From: Rhinopithecus roxellana
Taxonomy: Eukaryota > Chordata > Mammalia > Primates > Cercopithecidae
Direction: 5' to 3'
Assembly: GCF_007565055.1 (NCBI RefSeq)
Contig: NC_044568.1
Coordinates: 25,617,936-25,681,935, forward strand
DNA: 64,000 nt
Positions 29,152 to 40,349 of the stretch are shown piece by piece (within the stretch, counting starts at the first letter, position 1; each line of letters begins with the position of its first letter). The position numbers and the translations under genes were made by a program. The notes under the pieces were generated by a model, which searched no databases, was not told where the DNA came from, and was given only the letters and a program-made list of their open reading frames with translations.

Positions 29152-32054
29152 CTAGAATGAGATCCCGGGAATGGATTCTAAATGTGATTTTCCTAGGCTA
29201 CTGCAGGAACCCCTTCTCTTCTCAGAAAGGTCTGTTTTTGTTCCCGATTGTAATGCAAAATGCTGGCTCAATAAAGAAAATAAGGCATATAGAATTTTTT
29301 TTTTTTTTTTTTTAAAGAAACAATCACTTTCCTATCATCTAAAACAAGTTCCTTCACACTGGAGTATTTTGTCACTTCTCCCCTCCGTATAGTATTTTTT
29401 TGTTGTTGTAACAGTTGTAGTCATATCGTAAATATTTTTGTACCTTTCTCCTTTTAACGTGTTATTGACAAACCTCCCCAATAGAATATTCAATTGTTTG
29501 TTTCATTTCTCTGTTGTCAGACACCAATAAATTCTTTTTTTGGGGCCTTCTTCTACCTTCTTTAACATAGTTACCACAGGAATTATGTTGTTAGGTCATC
29601 TTTCTTTCTTCTTCCCCCAGGTATTATGTCTGTGTTGCATCTTTCTCAAAACAGTTGTACATGCAGCAGTTTTTTGAGAAGTTAGATAACTGATTTGTGA
29701 AAACTCTGGGCTTATTCCTATTGGCAAACCTCTCTCTTCCTTGGTTTCTTGACTGGGGCAGGGAAAGAGACAATGAGCTACATATTTTACACCATCTCAA
29801 CCACCAAAATTCATATAGAACCATCTCATCTGCAGAGAAAATGGGGCTCAGTGAGGTGAAGTAACTGCCCAAGAGCCACAGCAAAGTAATGACAACTACA
29901 GATTTGAACCCAGGCCTGATGGATTATTACACCCCCAGGAGGCCCGTGGGAAACACTGGTCTTCGGGTCTCCTACAGCACGAACTGCTCAATGGCAGAGA
30001 AGGAAAGGCAGTTAAGATGCACCTGTCAACTATGCCTGCACCTCAGTCTCAGATCCTACCAGTCCCTCCCCGTCTAGGGCTGCCACCCACCTCTGGAATC
30101 CTCATCTCCATCACTGCTCTCCTCCTCTGGGTACTCATTGCGCCAGTTATTCTCACTGTTCTCATCATCTTCATCGTCGTAAATGTCCTCTGGTTCTTGA
30201 TCATCATTCACCTACACATCTCAACACAAACATGAGTCCAAATCAAAACCTCTAAGGTTATGCTATGGGGGAAGTTGTTAGCATACCAGTTGGAGGGATG
30301 TCATGTAAAAGTGCCATGTGAAAAAACTGCAGACTAGGAGTTAGTTTGACTTCGTTGCACAAAAGGCTATGAGAGGGAGATAATAGCCTTCTTCCACCCA
30401 GAGTCCAGCTCCAGAATGATAGGACATGCTGAACTCCATGAGAAGGAACACAAGGAAAAGAGAAGTGATGGCTCTGAGCGATTCCTTCAAATTCCAAAGG
30501 TCAAAACCAAAACTCAAGCATAAGAAGTGCAGAAAGGCAGGAGGAAGGGCCATGCAGTGGTCCAAGGTGAGTACCTGACTGCAACTCTGTGTCCTAATGC
30601 AGGTGCAGGATACAGTGCTTCTCGATTACAGTCTAAGCATGACAGTTAGGTGCCACCTTAAGTTTTCTTGTTAATCATTTTAGAATTTAAGAATAGGCCA
30701 GGCGCAGTGGCTCATGCCTGTAATCCCAGGACTTTGGGAGACTGAGGTGGGCGGGTCACTTGAGGTCAGAAGTTTGAGACCAGCCTAAGCAACGTGGTAA
30801 AACTCTGTCTCTACTAAAAATACAAGAATTAGCTGGGTGTGGTGGCATGCACCTGTAATCCCAGCTACTCGGGAGGCTGAAGCAGGAGAATCGCTTGAAC
30901 CCAGGAAGGGGAGGTTGCAATGAGCCAAGATGGTGCCACTGCACTCCGGCCTGGGTGACAGAACAAGACTCCATCTCAAAAAAAAAAAAAAAAAAAAAGA
31001 TAATGGTATCAGCTAGGTGTGGTGGCTCACAGCTGTAATCCCAGCACTTTGGGAGGCCAAGGTGGGAGGATCACTTGAGCCCAGGAGTTCAAGACCACAA
31101 GACCAGTCTGGACAACATAGTGAGACCCTGCCTCTACAAAAAAATCAACAAAAATTGGGCATCACGGTGCATGCCTGCACTCCTGGCTGGCTGCTTGGGA
31201 GGCTGAGATGGGAGGATGGCTTGAGCCTGGGAGACAGAGGCTGCAGTGAGCTCAGATAGCATCACTACACTCCAGCTTGGGTGACAGTGTGAGACCTTGT
31301 CTCAAAAAAAAAAAAAAAAAAAATGTCAGGTTGTTAGCTTCCTTCATGCAAGGTTTTCTCTACTTCTAAGGTACGAATTAAAAAATAGGTTTTGTTGTCA
31401 TTCACATTAAGAATTTCTGGTTTTATCTTGTCTTTATCTTATCATAAGTCCCATATACATATTTCCCCCCAAGAATGGATAGCTATAAACAATAAAGATG
31501 ATGTTGCAAACCTTCTAAAATGTTCGTTAATGTAAAAATTATCAATCTAAGATGATCTTTCCCAAAGTTCCCTGTACTATAAAGTCAGGTTCCTAAAAGG
31601 CACTTAGAATAAATTTTTCTTTTTAAGGAGGAAAAGAACTAAGGACAATGTTGATCAGGAGTGGAGCCCAAGGAAGCAAAGCATTCTGATTAGAGAAAGA
31701 GCTTAGGATGCCTCAAGCCCCCTCTCCTCATGGGCCCCCTTACCAGCTCCCACTCTTGGCTGTAGGGCTGCACGGAGAGGATGTTCTCAATCCAGCCTGG
31801 AGTGGCCGTCTCCAAGTAGTAAATGTCATACACATAGTCATCGTGTTTTTGTTCTTCCTGGTGCCTGACTCCAGGTCCATCCTCAGACACAGTCAATCGC
31901 TCACGGATCAACTCTACAGAATTGCAGAGGATCACATCTGGGTCAGATGTCTGTAAAGAAACCACAGATTACACACACATACACATACATGACCCAAAAC
32001 ATGATGTTCCATGAGGAGGAACCTATGAGTTGGGTGAAGGAAGACTCCCTACAG

Positions 32055-32091
<37 letters not shown>

Positions 32092-35000
32092 TGAGACGGA
32101 GTCTCACTCTGTCGCCCAGGCCGGAGTGCAGTGGCATGATCTTGGCTCACTGCAACCTCTGCCTCCCGGGTTCAAGTGTTTCTCCTGCCTCAGCTTCCCA
32201 AGTAGCTGGGACTACAGGCATGTGCCACCACACCCGGCTAATTTTTTGTGTTTTTAGTAGAGATGGGGTTTCACCGTATTAGCCAGGATGGTTTTGATCT
32301 CCTGACCTCAAAAAATCTGTGCACCCCGGCCTCTCAAAGTGCTGGGATTACAGGCGTGAGCCACCTTGCCCAGCTACAGTTCCATAGTGTTGTGGTCAAG
32401 ATTCTTATCCCCATGAATTCCTAGTCTTTTAACTAGTTATTACATTAAAAAATCAAGAATCTCTGTAAAATTACTGTGTAGTTCTTATTTTAAGATAGAA
32501 ACCTACAAGATAGCCTCCTGCTCTTTTGTGCTTGGCTCTCACACCTATAATCCCAACACTTCAGGAAGCCAAGGTGGACAAATTGCTTGAGGCCAGAAGC
32601 TCAAGAACAGCCTGGGCAACATGGCAAAACCCCCGCCTCTACAAAGAAATACAAAAATTAGCTGGGTGTGGTGTTGTGCACCTGTAGCCCCAGGTACTCG
32701 GGAGGTTGAGGCTGCAGAGAGCTGTGATCATGCCACTGTACTCCATCCTGGGTGACAGAGTGAGACCTGTCTCAAAACAATGAAAGAAAAAAAAATATGG
32801 GAAGACTGGCCTAAGGAGAGGGGAAAGACAGAAGACCTGGCCAGTTTTGACCCCAAGCTCTGAGTCAGACCTGCTTCTATAGGTCTTCCGAGATCCTTTG
32901 GTATTACACAATGTTCTCTCTTTGGGGATCAGTAGGCCCATAGTAGCACCCCTATGGCTGAACCTGAAATGAGTCTCTGTGTGGCCTTCTGTAGAAGCCA
33001 ACAGGTGTTTTCCCGGTGACCTCTACCATTGCCCATCATTTGGCTTGCCATATATTTACATCCCACTTTTAACCACAAATTGGGAATGGGCTCGCCTATA
33101 GTCTTTCTACTGGAAAGAACAGTTTGAAATGCAATGCCCTTGAACACAAATGGCCCAGGTAAGATGTGCTCCAGTGCTGACAGGCTGTGTTATCCAGGGG
33201 CCTGGTGGCATGGGTCAGTTTGTTAACCACAGGGACATGCTGCAGATGGCTCCTCTTGAGAGGTTCATCAGAAGACACTGCACAGCTCCCAGCAGACACC
33301 ATGCAGGAAAATGGGGAAGATCCCACAGCCGAGGCACATAAGGGGAGACCAATGCTATAATTTACAGACTAAGGAATTCTTCCTTGCTCCTAAGTCAAAA
33401 ACTAGAGATGCCAGTTTTTCTGCAGGCTCTTGAGCAAACTTAAAGCTACCTATTACGAAAGTTCTGGCTCCAATCCACAAGTCCCTCCACTCAGTCAAAT
33501 TATGCAGCCATTAAAATACAAGATTGCTGGGCACAGTGGCTCATGCCTGTAATCACAGCACTTTGGGAAGCCAAGGTGGGAGGAATGTTGGAGCCCAGGA
33601 GTTTGAGACCAGCCTGGGCAACATGGCAAAACCCAGTCTCTACAAAAAATACAAAAATTAGCTGGGTGTGGTGGCATAGGCCTGTGGTTCCAGCTACTCA
33701 AGAGGCTGAGGCAGGAGGATCACATGAGCCCAGGAGGTGGAGGCTGCAACGAGCTGTGATCATGCCACTGCACTCCAGCCTGGGCAACAGAGCGAGATGC
33801 TGTCTCAAAAAAAAGTACAAGAGTAGCAATACAGAAAAATGACAGATACAGAATTTTGTACAAGGAAAGAAACCAGTTCTATTCTACTTACTTTTGGGTT
33901 GGTAGTAAAATGGGAGATTTTCCTCCTTTGCTGTATTTTTTCAAATTTCCTATAATGAGTATAAATTATTTTCTTTTTCTTTTTTGAGATGGAGTTTCAT
34001 TCTTGTCGCCCAGTCTTGAGTGCAACGGCGCAATCTCGGCTAACTGCAACCTCTGCCTCCCGGGTTCAAGCAATTCTCCTGCCTCAGCCTCCTGAGTAGC
34101 TGGGATTACAGGTGCGCACCACCATGCCTGGCCAATTTTTGTATTTTTAGTAGAGACGGGGTTTCACCATGTTGGTCAGGCTGGTCTCAAACTCCTGACC
34201 TCATGATCCGCCCGCCTTGGCCTCCCAAAGTGTTGGTATTACAGGCATGAGCCACCGTGCCCGGCCTATTATTGCTTAAAGAGACGGTTTTCACTATGTT
34301 GCCCACACTGGCTTTGAACTCCGAGCCTTAGGTGATCTTTCTGTTTCAACCTCCTGAGTAGCTGGGACTAAAGGTGTGCACCACTGCTCTTAGCTAGAAG
34401 AAAAATAATTATTATTATTTCTGCAGAGATGGAGTCTTGCTATGTTGCTCAGGATGGTCTCGAACTTCAGGCCTCAAGCAATCCTCCTGCCTTAGCCTCC
34501 CAAAGTGCTAGGATTACAGAAGTAACCCACCGTGCCCTTGCCAAAAATTATTTTAAAGTCTATGTCTATGTGTATTCATTCATTCATTCATTCACTCAGA
34601 ATCAGGGTCTTGCTCTGTCGCCCAGGCTGGAAGGCAGCAGTATGATCATGGCTCACTGCAGCCTTGAATTCCTGGGCTCAAGTGTTCCTTTCTTGGCCTC
34701 CCAAAGTATTGGGACTACAGGTGTGAACCACTGAGCCCAGCCCATATTTTCAGTTACACTACACACAGCTTTTTGTACTGTTAAACATATATATTTTCCC
34801 CTACAACCAGTCTTCACGGTTATCAGTTCTAAGGGTCCAGACAGTTACATGTGTCAATCTCTTGGAAACGATTTTTAACCTCCATGTATAGTGTTGCAAT
34901 GAATGTGCCATTTCCTGCATTTGAAAATGGAGATGAAAGTATCTAACTCATAAGGGTTTTGGGAGGATTAAATGAGTTAATTAAAAGAAAATATAACAAG

Positions 35001-38000
35001 TACCTAACACACTATTTGACATAATCACTTAGTCAATCAACAGTAGCTTTGGTTAATATCATAGCTTAGCTATTTGCTTCTGCTGAATTATTTCCCTAGG
35101 GTAAATCTTGGAGGTGAGACTACTAGTTAAAAGGAACTGAAGTCCTTTAATTTTTAAATTTCCTATTAAATTTATCTAATAGGAATTTATTTGCATAAGA
35201 TGTAAATTATGTCAATTTAAGGAGAAATTCATTGTAACATAACAGAAATGCTGTCATTTTAAAATTTCCTTAGAAATTTTTAATTTTAAAATTTTCCTAG
35301 ATTATGCATGACTTTAGATCCAAACAATAATAAGTTTACATATGTAAAAATATGGCTCCCACCCCCGTAAAGCCATGCTGTTTTCCAAAAGGCTTGCATC
35401 AATTTTATTCCTACAATTGTATACACTTTTAATCACTGCCTTGCCAGCAGTGCTATCAACTACTTTTATCCTGCTAGTCTAGTATGCATAAAACCTCAAG
35501 CATGCTTTAAGCTTAAATTCATTTTCCCCCCTATAATTACTCTATGCAAACATTTTTGGTATGTTTAGAGTCAGTATTGCTTTACTGGAAAAATCTCTGT
35601 TCATATCCATCATCAGTTTATCTCCTAGTTTTCTTTATTAAAATTAAATTAGCCATTTACTCTTTTTTTTGAGATGGAGTTTTGTTCTTCTCGCCCAAGC
35701 TGGAATGCAGTGGTGCAATCTTGGCTTACTGCAACCTCCGCCTCCTGCGTTCACGTGATTCTCCTGCCTCAGCCTCCCGAGTACTTGGGATTACAGGCGC
35801 CCACCACCACGCCCGGCTAATTTTTGTATTTTTAGTAGAAACAGGGTTTCGCCATATTGGCCAGGCTGGTCTTGAACTCCTGACCTCAAGTGATCTACCT
35901 GCCTCGGCCTCCCCAAGTGCTGGGATTACAGGTGTGAGCCACTGTGCCCGGCCTAATGAACTATTTACTTGATTCAATTCCACTGAGCATTAGTTTACTT
36001 TACACATTTTATAAGTCATGCATTAGTCTGGAATGTTTTGGTGAAAGATATCACTATGGACATCATACACAAATTGCTATCCAGTTACACTAGCACCAGC
36101 TGGGCACGATGGCGCACACCTGTAATCCCAGCATTTTGGGAGGCCGAGGTGGGTGGATCACCTGAGGTCAGAAGTTCAAGACCAGCCTGGCCAACATGGT
36201 GAAACCCTGTCTCTACTAAAAATACAAAATTAGCTGGATGTGGTGGCTCACGCCTGTAATCCCAGCTACTCAGCAGGCTGAGGCATGAGAACGACTTGAA
36301 GCCCCAGGAGGCAGAGGCTGCAGTGAGCCAAGATCGCGCCACTGCACTACAGCCTGGACGACAAGGGTGAGACTCCATCTCAAACAAAACAAAACAAAAC
36401 AAAACAAAACAACAATAAAAAATTACACTAGTACCATTTGCTTGTTGCTTGTGGATTCATTTTCAATTATAATTTTTTAAGTTTCAAAAATGATTGAGTT
36501 TCTATAAAAATGTTTATCAAGAGAGGGCACATTGGCTGGGCGCAGTGGCTCATGCCTGTAATCCCAGCACTTTGGGAGGTTGAGGTGGGCGGATCACTTG
36601 AGGCCAGGAGTTCGAAACCAGCCTGGCCAACAAAGTGAAACCCTGTCTCTACTAAAAATACAAAAGTTAGCCGGGTGTGGTGGCTCACGCTTGTAATCCC
36701 AGCTATTTGGGAGGCTTGAGGCAGGAGAATTGCTTGAACCTGGGAGTTGGAGGTTGCAGTGAGCCGGGATCGTGCCAATGCACTCTAGCCTGGGCCACAG
36801 AGTGAGAGTCCAACTCAAAAAAAAAAAAAAAAAAAAAAAGAGGCACACCTTATGTTGAGAATCTTCTGGTTTTTTTTAGAGACAGTATCTTGCTCTGTTG
36901 CCCAAACCAGAGGGCAGTGACTTGATCATAGCTCACTGCAATCTCTAATTCCTGAGTTTAAGTGATCCTCCTACCCCAGCCTCCCCAGTAGCTAGCACTA
37001 CAAGCGCATGCCACCATGCCCAGCTAATTTCCTTTTTCTTTTTGTAGAGACAAGGTCTTGCTTTATTGCCCAGGCTGGTCTCCAGCGACCCTCCTGCCTC
37101 AGCCTCCCGAAGTGCTGGGATTACAAGGAGAATTTTATTTTATTTTTTTTGAGACAGGGCCTCACTCTGTCACCTAGGCTGAAATGTCACTGCCACACAA
37201 TCATGGCTCACTGTAGCCTTGACCTCACCAGGCTCAGGTGATCCTCCCGCCTGGGCCTTCCTATATGCTAGGACTACTGGCGTCAGCTACTGTGCCCAAC
37301 CTCGAGGAAAATTTTCCATTTCTGTAGTTTTGCTGCATGTAATAGACTTCTTTTGGAAGTGAGTGCAAATAAATTTAGCAAATGTAATATAAAGAAAAGC
37401 ACTGGATTAAATGTTAGAAGACTTGCATTCTTAGACCTAAATCTACCTCAAATTTGGTATGCTACCCAGAAGTATTCCTTTAACCTCTCTTTGATCAATT
37501 TTCCTACCTGCTCTCTCTCTGCTTTGCTCCAGTGACCCCATCTCAGTCAGGCTGAAAAGACTCGTAAAGACATTTCCTTACAAGTACCTAGAGTGTCTAG
37601 CAGGCACTCCTCCCCTCAAATTCCTTACTCTCCTCTAGCTCACCGGGCTCCAGGCACCTTGCAAAGAGCAGGGAAACTCGGCTTCAGAGACTCTTTACTT
37701 CCAGGTTCTCTGCCTAGAAGTCCTCTCCACATGTGGAATGCCCTGCCATTCACCTTCTGCAAGTTTTCGCTCAAATGTCATTTTCTCAGTGACACTCTCA
37801 CTGAAGTGGCACAACTCTTTCTGCTTTGTCTCCCCGCCTCCTTACATCCCTTATCATCATCTGACACTGAATTGACTTGTTTACTGTTTCTGTTTACTTG
37901 CACGTTAGGTCCACACTGCTGTATCCACAGAATCTAAAAAAAAAACCTGGCATTTAGTAGGCACGTAGTTAACACATGTTGGATGAATAACCAAATCTGT

Positions 38001-38718
38001 AAAATGAGGCCGTCACGCCGGATGGATCATGCATCCCCTTAAGATGAAACTGTGCTGCTACTGGGCCCAGTCTTCTGGCATTACCGTCCTGAGAAGCCCA
38101 GCGACCACCTTCCGAGGCGTACTCACTTTGCAGGAGCCTGCAGCGGCGGCTTCAGGTTCTCCCTCCTCGTGGACAAGGTCTAACAACTGAAAGCCCGAGT
38201 CCCCGGCGGCTTCTGGGTTTCCCGGCGTGTACTCGGACTCCCGGCCGCTCGAGGTGGTCCCCAAGGATCGGCGGCTGGAAACCACCCGGTAACGGCCCTC
38301 CTGCCGGATCTCCCGAGCCGAGGCGCGGAGATTGCAGCGGACACGCTGCTGGCTGTCCCGTGACGGGCGCAGAACTGCCCGCAGGAGAGGCTGGACTGGT
38401 TCCTCCTAGGGGGCAACAGGGGAGGGAGGCCAGCGTAAGCATGAGTTCGCGAGCGGGTCAGGGATCGGGTTTCCTACCGGCTGCACCCTAAGATGCCCTC
38501 CACACCAGCTGCACCACGCCCAATACCTGGGAGCATACAGTGGCCACCAAGTGGAAGACATTATTCTCCGCCGCTCTCTCCAAACCCTCCGACGTCTTCT
38601 GTGCCGCCGACTCGACCTCGTCGCTCCGGAGGCGTTTACAAGCAAGCACAAGAGCCTCGGCCGGCTCCGCACTGCGCTTCCGCTTCACCCGGAGCACAGC
38701 TGTCCTGCCGGCCTCCAT
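29021..38718 (-). CDS. SLC7A6OS: SLC7A6OS, IWR1-like RNA polymerase II nuclear import factor (complete)
   Basis: Coding exons on the minus strand are 38718-38527, 38405-38127, 31950-31744, 30211-30091 and 29151-29021. All junctions are GT-AG, the total is 930 nt, and it gives 309 aa plus stop, equal to the human length I recall. The protein is homologous to yeast Iwr1, which escorts assembled RNA polymerase II into the nucleus. The basic N-terminus (RVKRKR, residues 10-15) looks like a nuclear localisation signal. The middle has the family motif DDYVYDIYY. The C-terminal third is very acidic (DDEDDENSENN, then EEESSDGDED). The start codon has A at -3 and G at +4. The gene is divergent from PRMT7 across a CpG island and convergent with SLC7A6. 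No break is seen. Confidence 0.96.
30091..30211 (-). CDS. SLC7A6OS: SLC7A6OS coding exon 4, residues 227-267
   Basis: The acceptor is gatgtgtag and the donor gtgggt. It encodes VNDDQEPEDIYDDEDDEN, then NWRNEYPEEESSDGDEDS. It is strongly acidic. It is 121 nt, phase 0 to 1. Confidence 0.95.
30697..30999 (+). mobile_element. Alu
   Basis: ggccaggcgcagtggctcat to an A-tail. Confidence 0.95.
31011..31321 (+). mobile_element. Alu (J-like)
   Basis: Sense dimer agctaggtgtggtggctcac to an A-tail, 11 bp after the previous one. Confidence 0.93.
31744..31950 (-). CDS. SLC7A6OS: SLC7A6OS coding exon 3, residues 158-226
   Basis: The acceptor is tctttacag and the donor gtaagg. It encodes TSDPDVILCNSVELIRER, then the Iwr1 signature DDYVYDIYYLETATPGWI and ILSVQPYSQEWEL. 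It is 207 nt, phase 0. This is the most diagnostic exon of the family. Confidence 0.96.
32056..32086 (+). repeat. (GT)n microsatellite at an Alu tail
   Basis: About 15 GT units directly abut the T-stretch of the antisense Alu at 32086. They arose from or beside its poly(A) tail. SLC7A6OS intron 2. Confidence 0.95.
32086..32373 (-). mobile_element. Alu
   Basis: Antisense dimer with a GT microsatellite at its tail; 'ctacagtt' flanks the pair. Confidence 0.94.
32529..32791 (+). mobile_element. Alu (J-like)
   Basis: Strongly diverged sense dimer, 'cctataatcccaacacttca' to 'ctgtctcaaaacaatg'. Confidence 0.9.
33526..33817 (+). mobile_element. Alu
   Basis: gctgggcacagtggctcatg to an A-run; 'tacaaga' flanks. 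Confidence 0.94.
33975..34266 (-). mobile_element. Alu
   Basis: Antisense dimer to gtgcccggcc. Confidence 0.94.
34278..34397 (-). mobile_element. Alu monomer, old
   Basis: 'actatgttgcccacactggc' to 'ccactgctcttagct'. Confidence 0.82.
34421..34541 (-). mobile_element. Alu monomer, old
   Basis: 'gcagagatggagtcttgcta' to 'acccaccgtgccc'. Confidence 0.82.
34601..34742 (-). mobile_element. Alu monomer, old
   Basis: Preceded by (attc)n; 'cagggtcttgctctgtcgcc' to gagcccagccc. Confidence 0.85.
34743..35662 (-). other. SLC7A6OS intron 2, AT-rich
   Basis: AT-rich; 35350-35520 may be an L1 remnant. No gene. Confidence 0.5.
35663..35954 (-). mobile_element. Alu
   Basis: Antisense dimer to gtgcccggcc. 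Confidence 0.94.
36100..36412 (+). mobile_element. Alu
   Basis: gctgggcacgatggcgcaca with an (aaaac)n tail; ttacactag.acca flanks. Confidence 0.94.
36535..36839 (+). mobile_element. Alu
   Basis: ggctgggcgcagtggctcat to a long A-run. Confidence 0.95.
36871..37126 (-). mobile_element. Alu (J-like), shortened
   Basis: 'agagacagtatcttgctctg' to 'gtgctgggattaca', with an internal loss. Confidence 0.88.
37140..37302 (-). mobile_element. Alu monomer, old
   Basis: 'gagacagggcctcactctgt' to gtgcccaacc. Confidence 0.86.
37610..38005 (+). mobile_element. L2 LINE 3' end
   Basis: Reads 'ctcacatgtggaatgccctg'-like L2 tail sequence, 'cgctcaaatgtcattttctc' and ends 'tttagtaggcacgtagttaa', the classic L2 3' terminus. 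SLC7A6OS intron 2. Confidence 0.75.
38127..38405 (-). CDS. SLC7A6OS: SLC7A6OS coding exon 2, residues 65-157
   Basis: The preceding intron is only 121 nt and ends ccccctag. The exon begins EEPVQPLLRAVLRPSRDS, contains RYRVVSSRRSLGTTSSG and ends AAAAGSCK. The donor is gtgagt (plus-strand 38121-38126). It is 279 nt, phase 0. Confidence 0.95.
38527..38718 (-). CDS. SLC7A6OS: SLC7A6OS coding exon 1, residues 1-64
   Basis: ATG is at 38718-38716 on the minus strand, with context gccactATGgag. It encodes MEAGRTAVLRVKRKRSAE and ends ATVCSQ. The donor is gtattg (plus-strand 38521-38526). The exon sits in the CpG island and contains the basic putative NLS. Confidence 0.95.
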
Positions 38719-38788
38719 AGTGGCTGCCGCTGAGCACTGTGGGAACGCGCGGGGTGTGATGGGATAGCCTTCTAGTTCTGCCTTGCGA

Positions 38789-38819
38789 CCCGCCCCCCCC
38801 CCGTCCCCCCCTGTCCCCC
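38789..38819 (-). promoter_or_regulatory. Potential G-quadruplex tract in the shared promoter
   Basis: The plus strand has C-runs of 3, 10, 7 and 5 separated by g, gt and tgt. The minus strand therefore reads four G-runs with loops of 3, 2 and 1 nt, a textbook intramolecular quadruplex pattern. It lies between the two divergent starts. Confidence 0.75.
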
Positions 38820-38849
38820 GCGCGCTCCTCGGCGCAGGGAGGTCCCGCC

Positions 38850-38888
38850 CCGCGTGCTGGACGCGGCAAAATGGTGGTAGCAGAGGAG
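38850..38888 (+). other. PRMT7: PRMT7 exon 1 (5'UTR); start approximate
   Basis: The 3' edge is a good donor, gaggag|gtgagc at 38889, in the CpG island. Spliced to exon 2 it forms the PRMT7 leader. It contains an ATG at 38871-38873 with A at -3 and G at +4 that would be an upstream start. The 5' edge is a guess from promoter layout. Confidence 0.7.
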
Positions 38889-39365
38889 GTGAGCGGAGGG
38901 TTTCCCGCGGCAGGTGAGGCGCTGGGTGTGCGGGGAAGGTGGGGTTGCTTAGGGGTTCGGGGTGCAGCCAGCATCATGTCCTCAGCACCAGGGCTTCGGC
39001 AGAGGAGCCTGGCGTGGGCGTACTTGGACTCCGGGGACCTTTCTAGACTCCGCGTGGGGCAGCTCGGAGCACCCTGGCCTGCGGGAGAGCGGGGTTCCAG
39101 GCTGGCCCCGGCTCTGCAGTTCAGCCAGGTGCCTGCCGCTCGCGGGGCTGGGTTGCAGTACTGGTGCCTGGCGCCTTCCTTTAGAGACCGCAGTAGCTCC
39201 AACCATCGCATCCCTAACTGGGCCACTAGTTCTCTGATTGACAGACCCGCTGATATCTTCCCCGCTCACTGTGTTCTGAGTAATTGGAGAGTCATGTATT
39301 CACTACACGCCAGCCAGAGTGGTCCTGTAAAAGCGTACGTCCAGTGTAGATATGCTTCTGCTTAA

Positions 39366-39838
39366 AACTTTTGAGTGGCTCCCACTGCTTTTGGAACAAG
39401 ATCCAAACGCCTTGCCGAAGTCGACAAGGCCCAGCTTGATTGAGCAGAAGATGTAATAGGAGATGAGGAGTGGGGGCTTCTGCAAAAGTGCTTGGGTCGC
39501 TCAGGCTTTTGGCACATTTTGCTTGTGCACCTAGTTCTTTCTACCTTAGGGCCTTTTATTGGGAAAGTTGGGGTAAGGATTCCTGACCTGTAAAAACTCT
39601 TCCCCAACTTTTATCCTGGTCTGTCTGGTAGATCTCAAATGCTACCTTCCTCAAAGAGTCCTGTAACCTTGGTTTTCTCTTTATACAACGCTCTGTATAT
39701 TTCTTGCATTCGTGTAGTCTGTAATTTGTATTACTCGTTCATTAGTCTAAGCTCTTGGAGGGCAAGGGTTTTCTCTAGCTTGTGGTGGTGGCTCCAGTCC
39801 CTAATATAGTGCCTGGCACGTAGAAGGTATTCAATCAA
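39366..39838 (+). mobile_element. L2 LINE 3' end
   Basis: 'gagtggctcccactgctttt', 'caaatgctaccttcctcaaa', 'gtgcctggcacgtagaaggt', in L2 order. PRMT7 intron 1. Confidence 0.75.
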
Positions 39839-39847
39839 TTTTGCTAT

Positions 39848-40010
39848 TTTATGTTTTCGAGACAGAGCCTCACTCTGTTGCCTAGGCTGAGTGCAGTGGT
39901 GTGATCAAGGCGCACTGCAGCCTTGACCTCCTGGGCTCAAGCGATCCTCTCACCTCAACCTCCAGAGTAGCTGGGACTACAGGCATGCGCCACTATACTC
40001 GGCTAATTTT
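39848..40010 (-). mobile_element. Alu monomer
   Basis: 'cgagacagagcctcactctg' to 'cactatactcggcta'. Confidence 0.87.
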
Positions 40011-40048
40011 TAATTTTAATATACGTATATTTAATGCATACATATATA

Positions 40049-40349
40049 TTTTCAAGACAGGGTCTCACTCTGTCACCCAGGCTGGAGTTCAGTGGCGCCA
40101 TCTCAGCTCACTGCAACCTCTGCCTCCGGGGCTCAAGTGATTCCCCTACCTCAGCCTCTCGAGTAGCTGGGAGTAACTGGGACTACAGGCACAGGTCACC
40201 GCGCCCGGCTAATTCAAAAAAAAAATTTTTGTAGAGAACGGGGTCTCACTATGTTACGCAGGCTGGTCTGGAACTCCCAGATTCGATATCCTTGCGCCTC
40301 GGCCTCCGAAAGTGCTGGGATCACAGGTGTGAGCCACCACACCCTAGCA
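40049..40349 (-). mobile_element. Alu
   Basis: Antisense dimer with a duplicated 'agctgggagtaactggga', ends caccctagc. Confidence 0.92.

Larger units (their letters stand above)
24787..29548 (+). other. SLC7A6: SLC7A6 3'UTR; end uncertain
   Basis: This is the sequence following the SLC7A6 stop. Plus-strand AATAAA hexamers occur at 26752-26757, 27934-27939, 28061-28066, 28147-28152, 29270-29275 and 29526-29531. The first would give a UTR of about 2 kb. Use of the last two would make the transcript run antisense through the SLC7A6OS terminal exon, which fits that gene's 'opposite strand' name. The UTR contains a lineage-specific antisense AluY (25506-25815) and one copy of a 112-bp local duplication. 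The end given is the most distal plausible one and is an inference. Confidence 0.5.
38050..38960. promoter_or_regulatory. CpG-island bidirectional promoter between SLC7A6OS and PRMT7
   Basis: CpG dinucleotides are dense here, whereas they are sparse in the flanking introns. The SLC7A6OS start codon (38718, minus) and PRMT7 exon 1 (about 38850-38888, plus) are head to head about 150 bp apart. No TATA box is seen. The interval has GC boxes (cgcccccc at 38791; cccgccccgc at 38844) and a CAAAATGGTGG stretch at 38867 resembling a YY1 site. Human annotation, as I recall it, also places the two transcription starts within tens of bases of each other. The start sites themselves are inferred. Confidence 0.85.

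Noticed and set aside
38735..38760. ZNF143/THAP11-type promoter motif (gcactgtgggaacgcg)
   Set aside because: Only part of the consensus matches, which is too weak to call.
38636..39226. 196-aa open frame on the minus strand, the longest in the window
   Set aside because: It is open because the CpG island lacks A/T-rich stops. It overlaps SLC7A6OS exon 1 in another frame and matches no family.
38871..39365. 164-aa open frame starting at the PRMT7 exon 1 ATG
   Set aside because: It needs reading through the clear donor at 38889 into the intron. The spliced form is the short upstream ORF reported.
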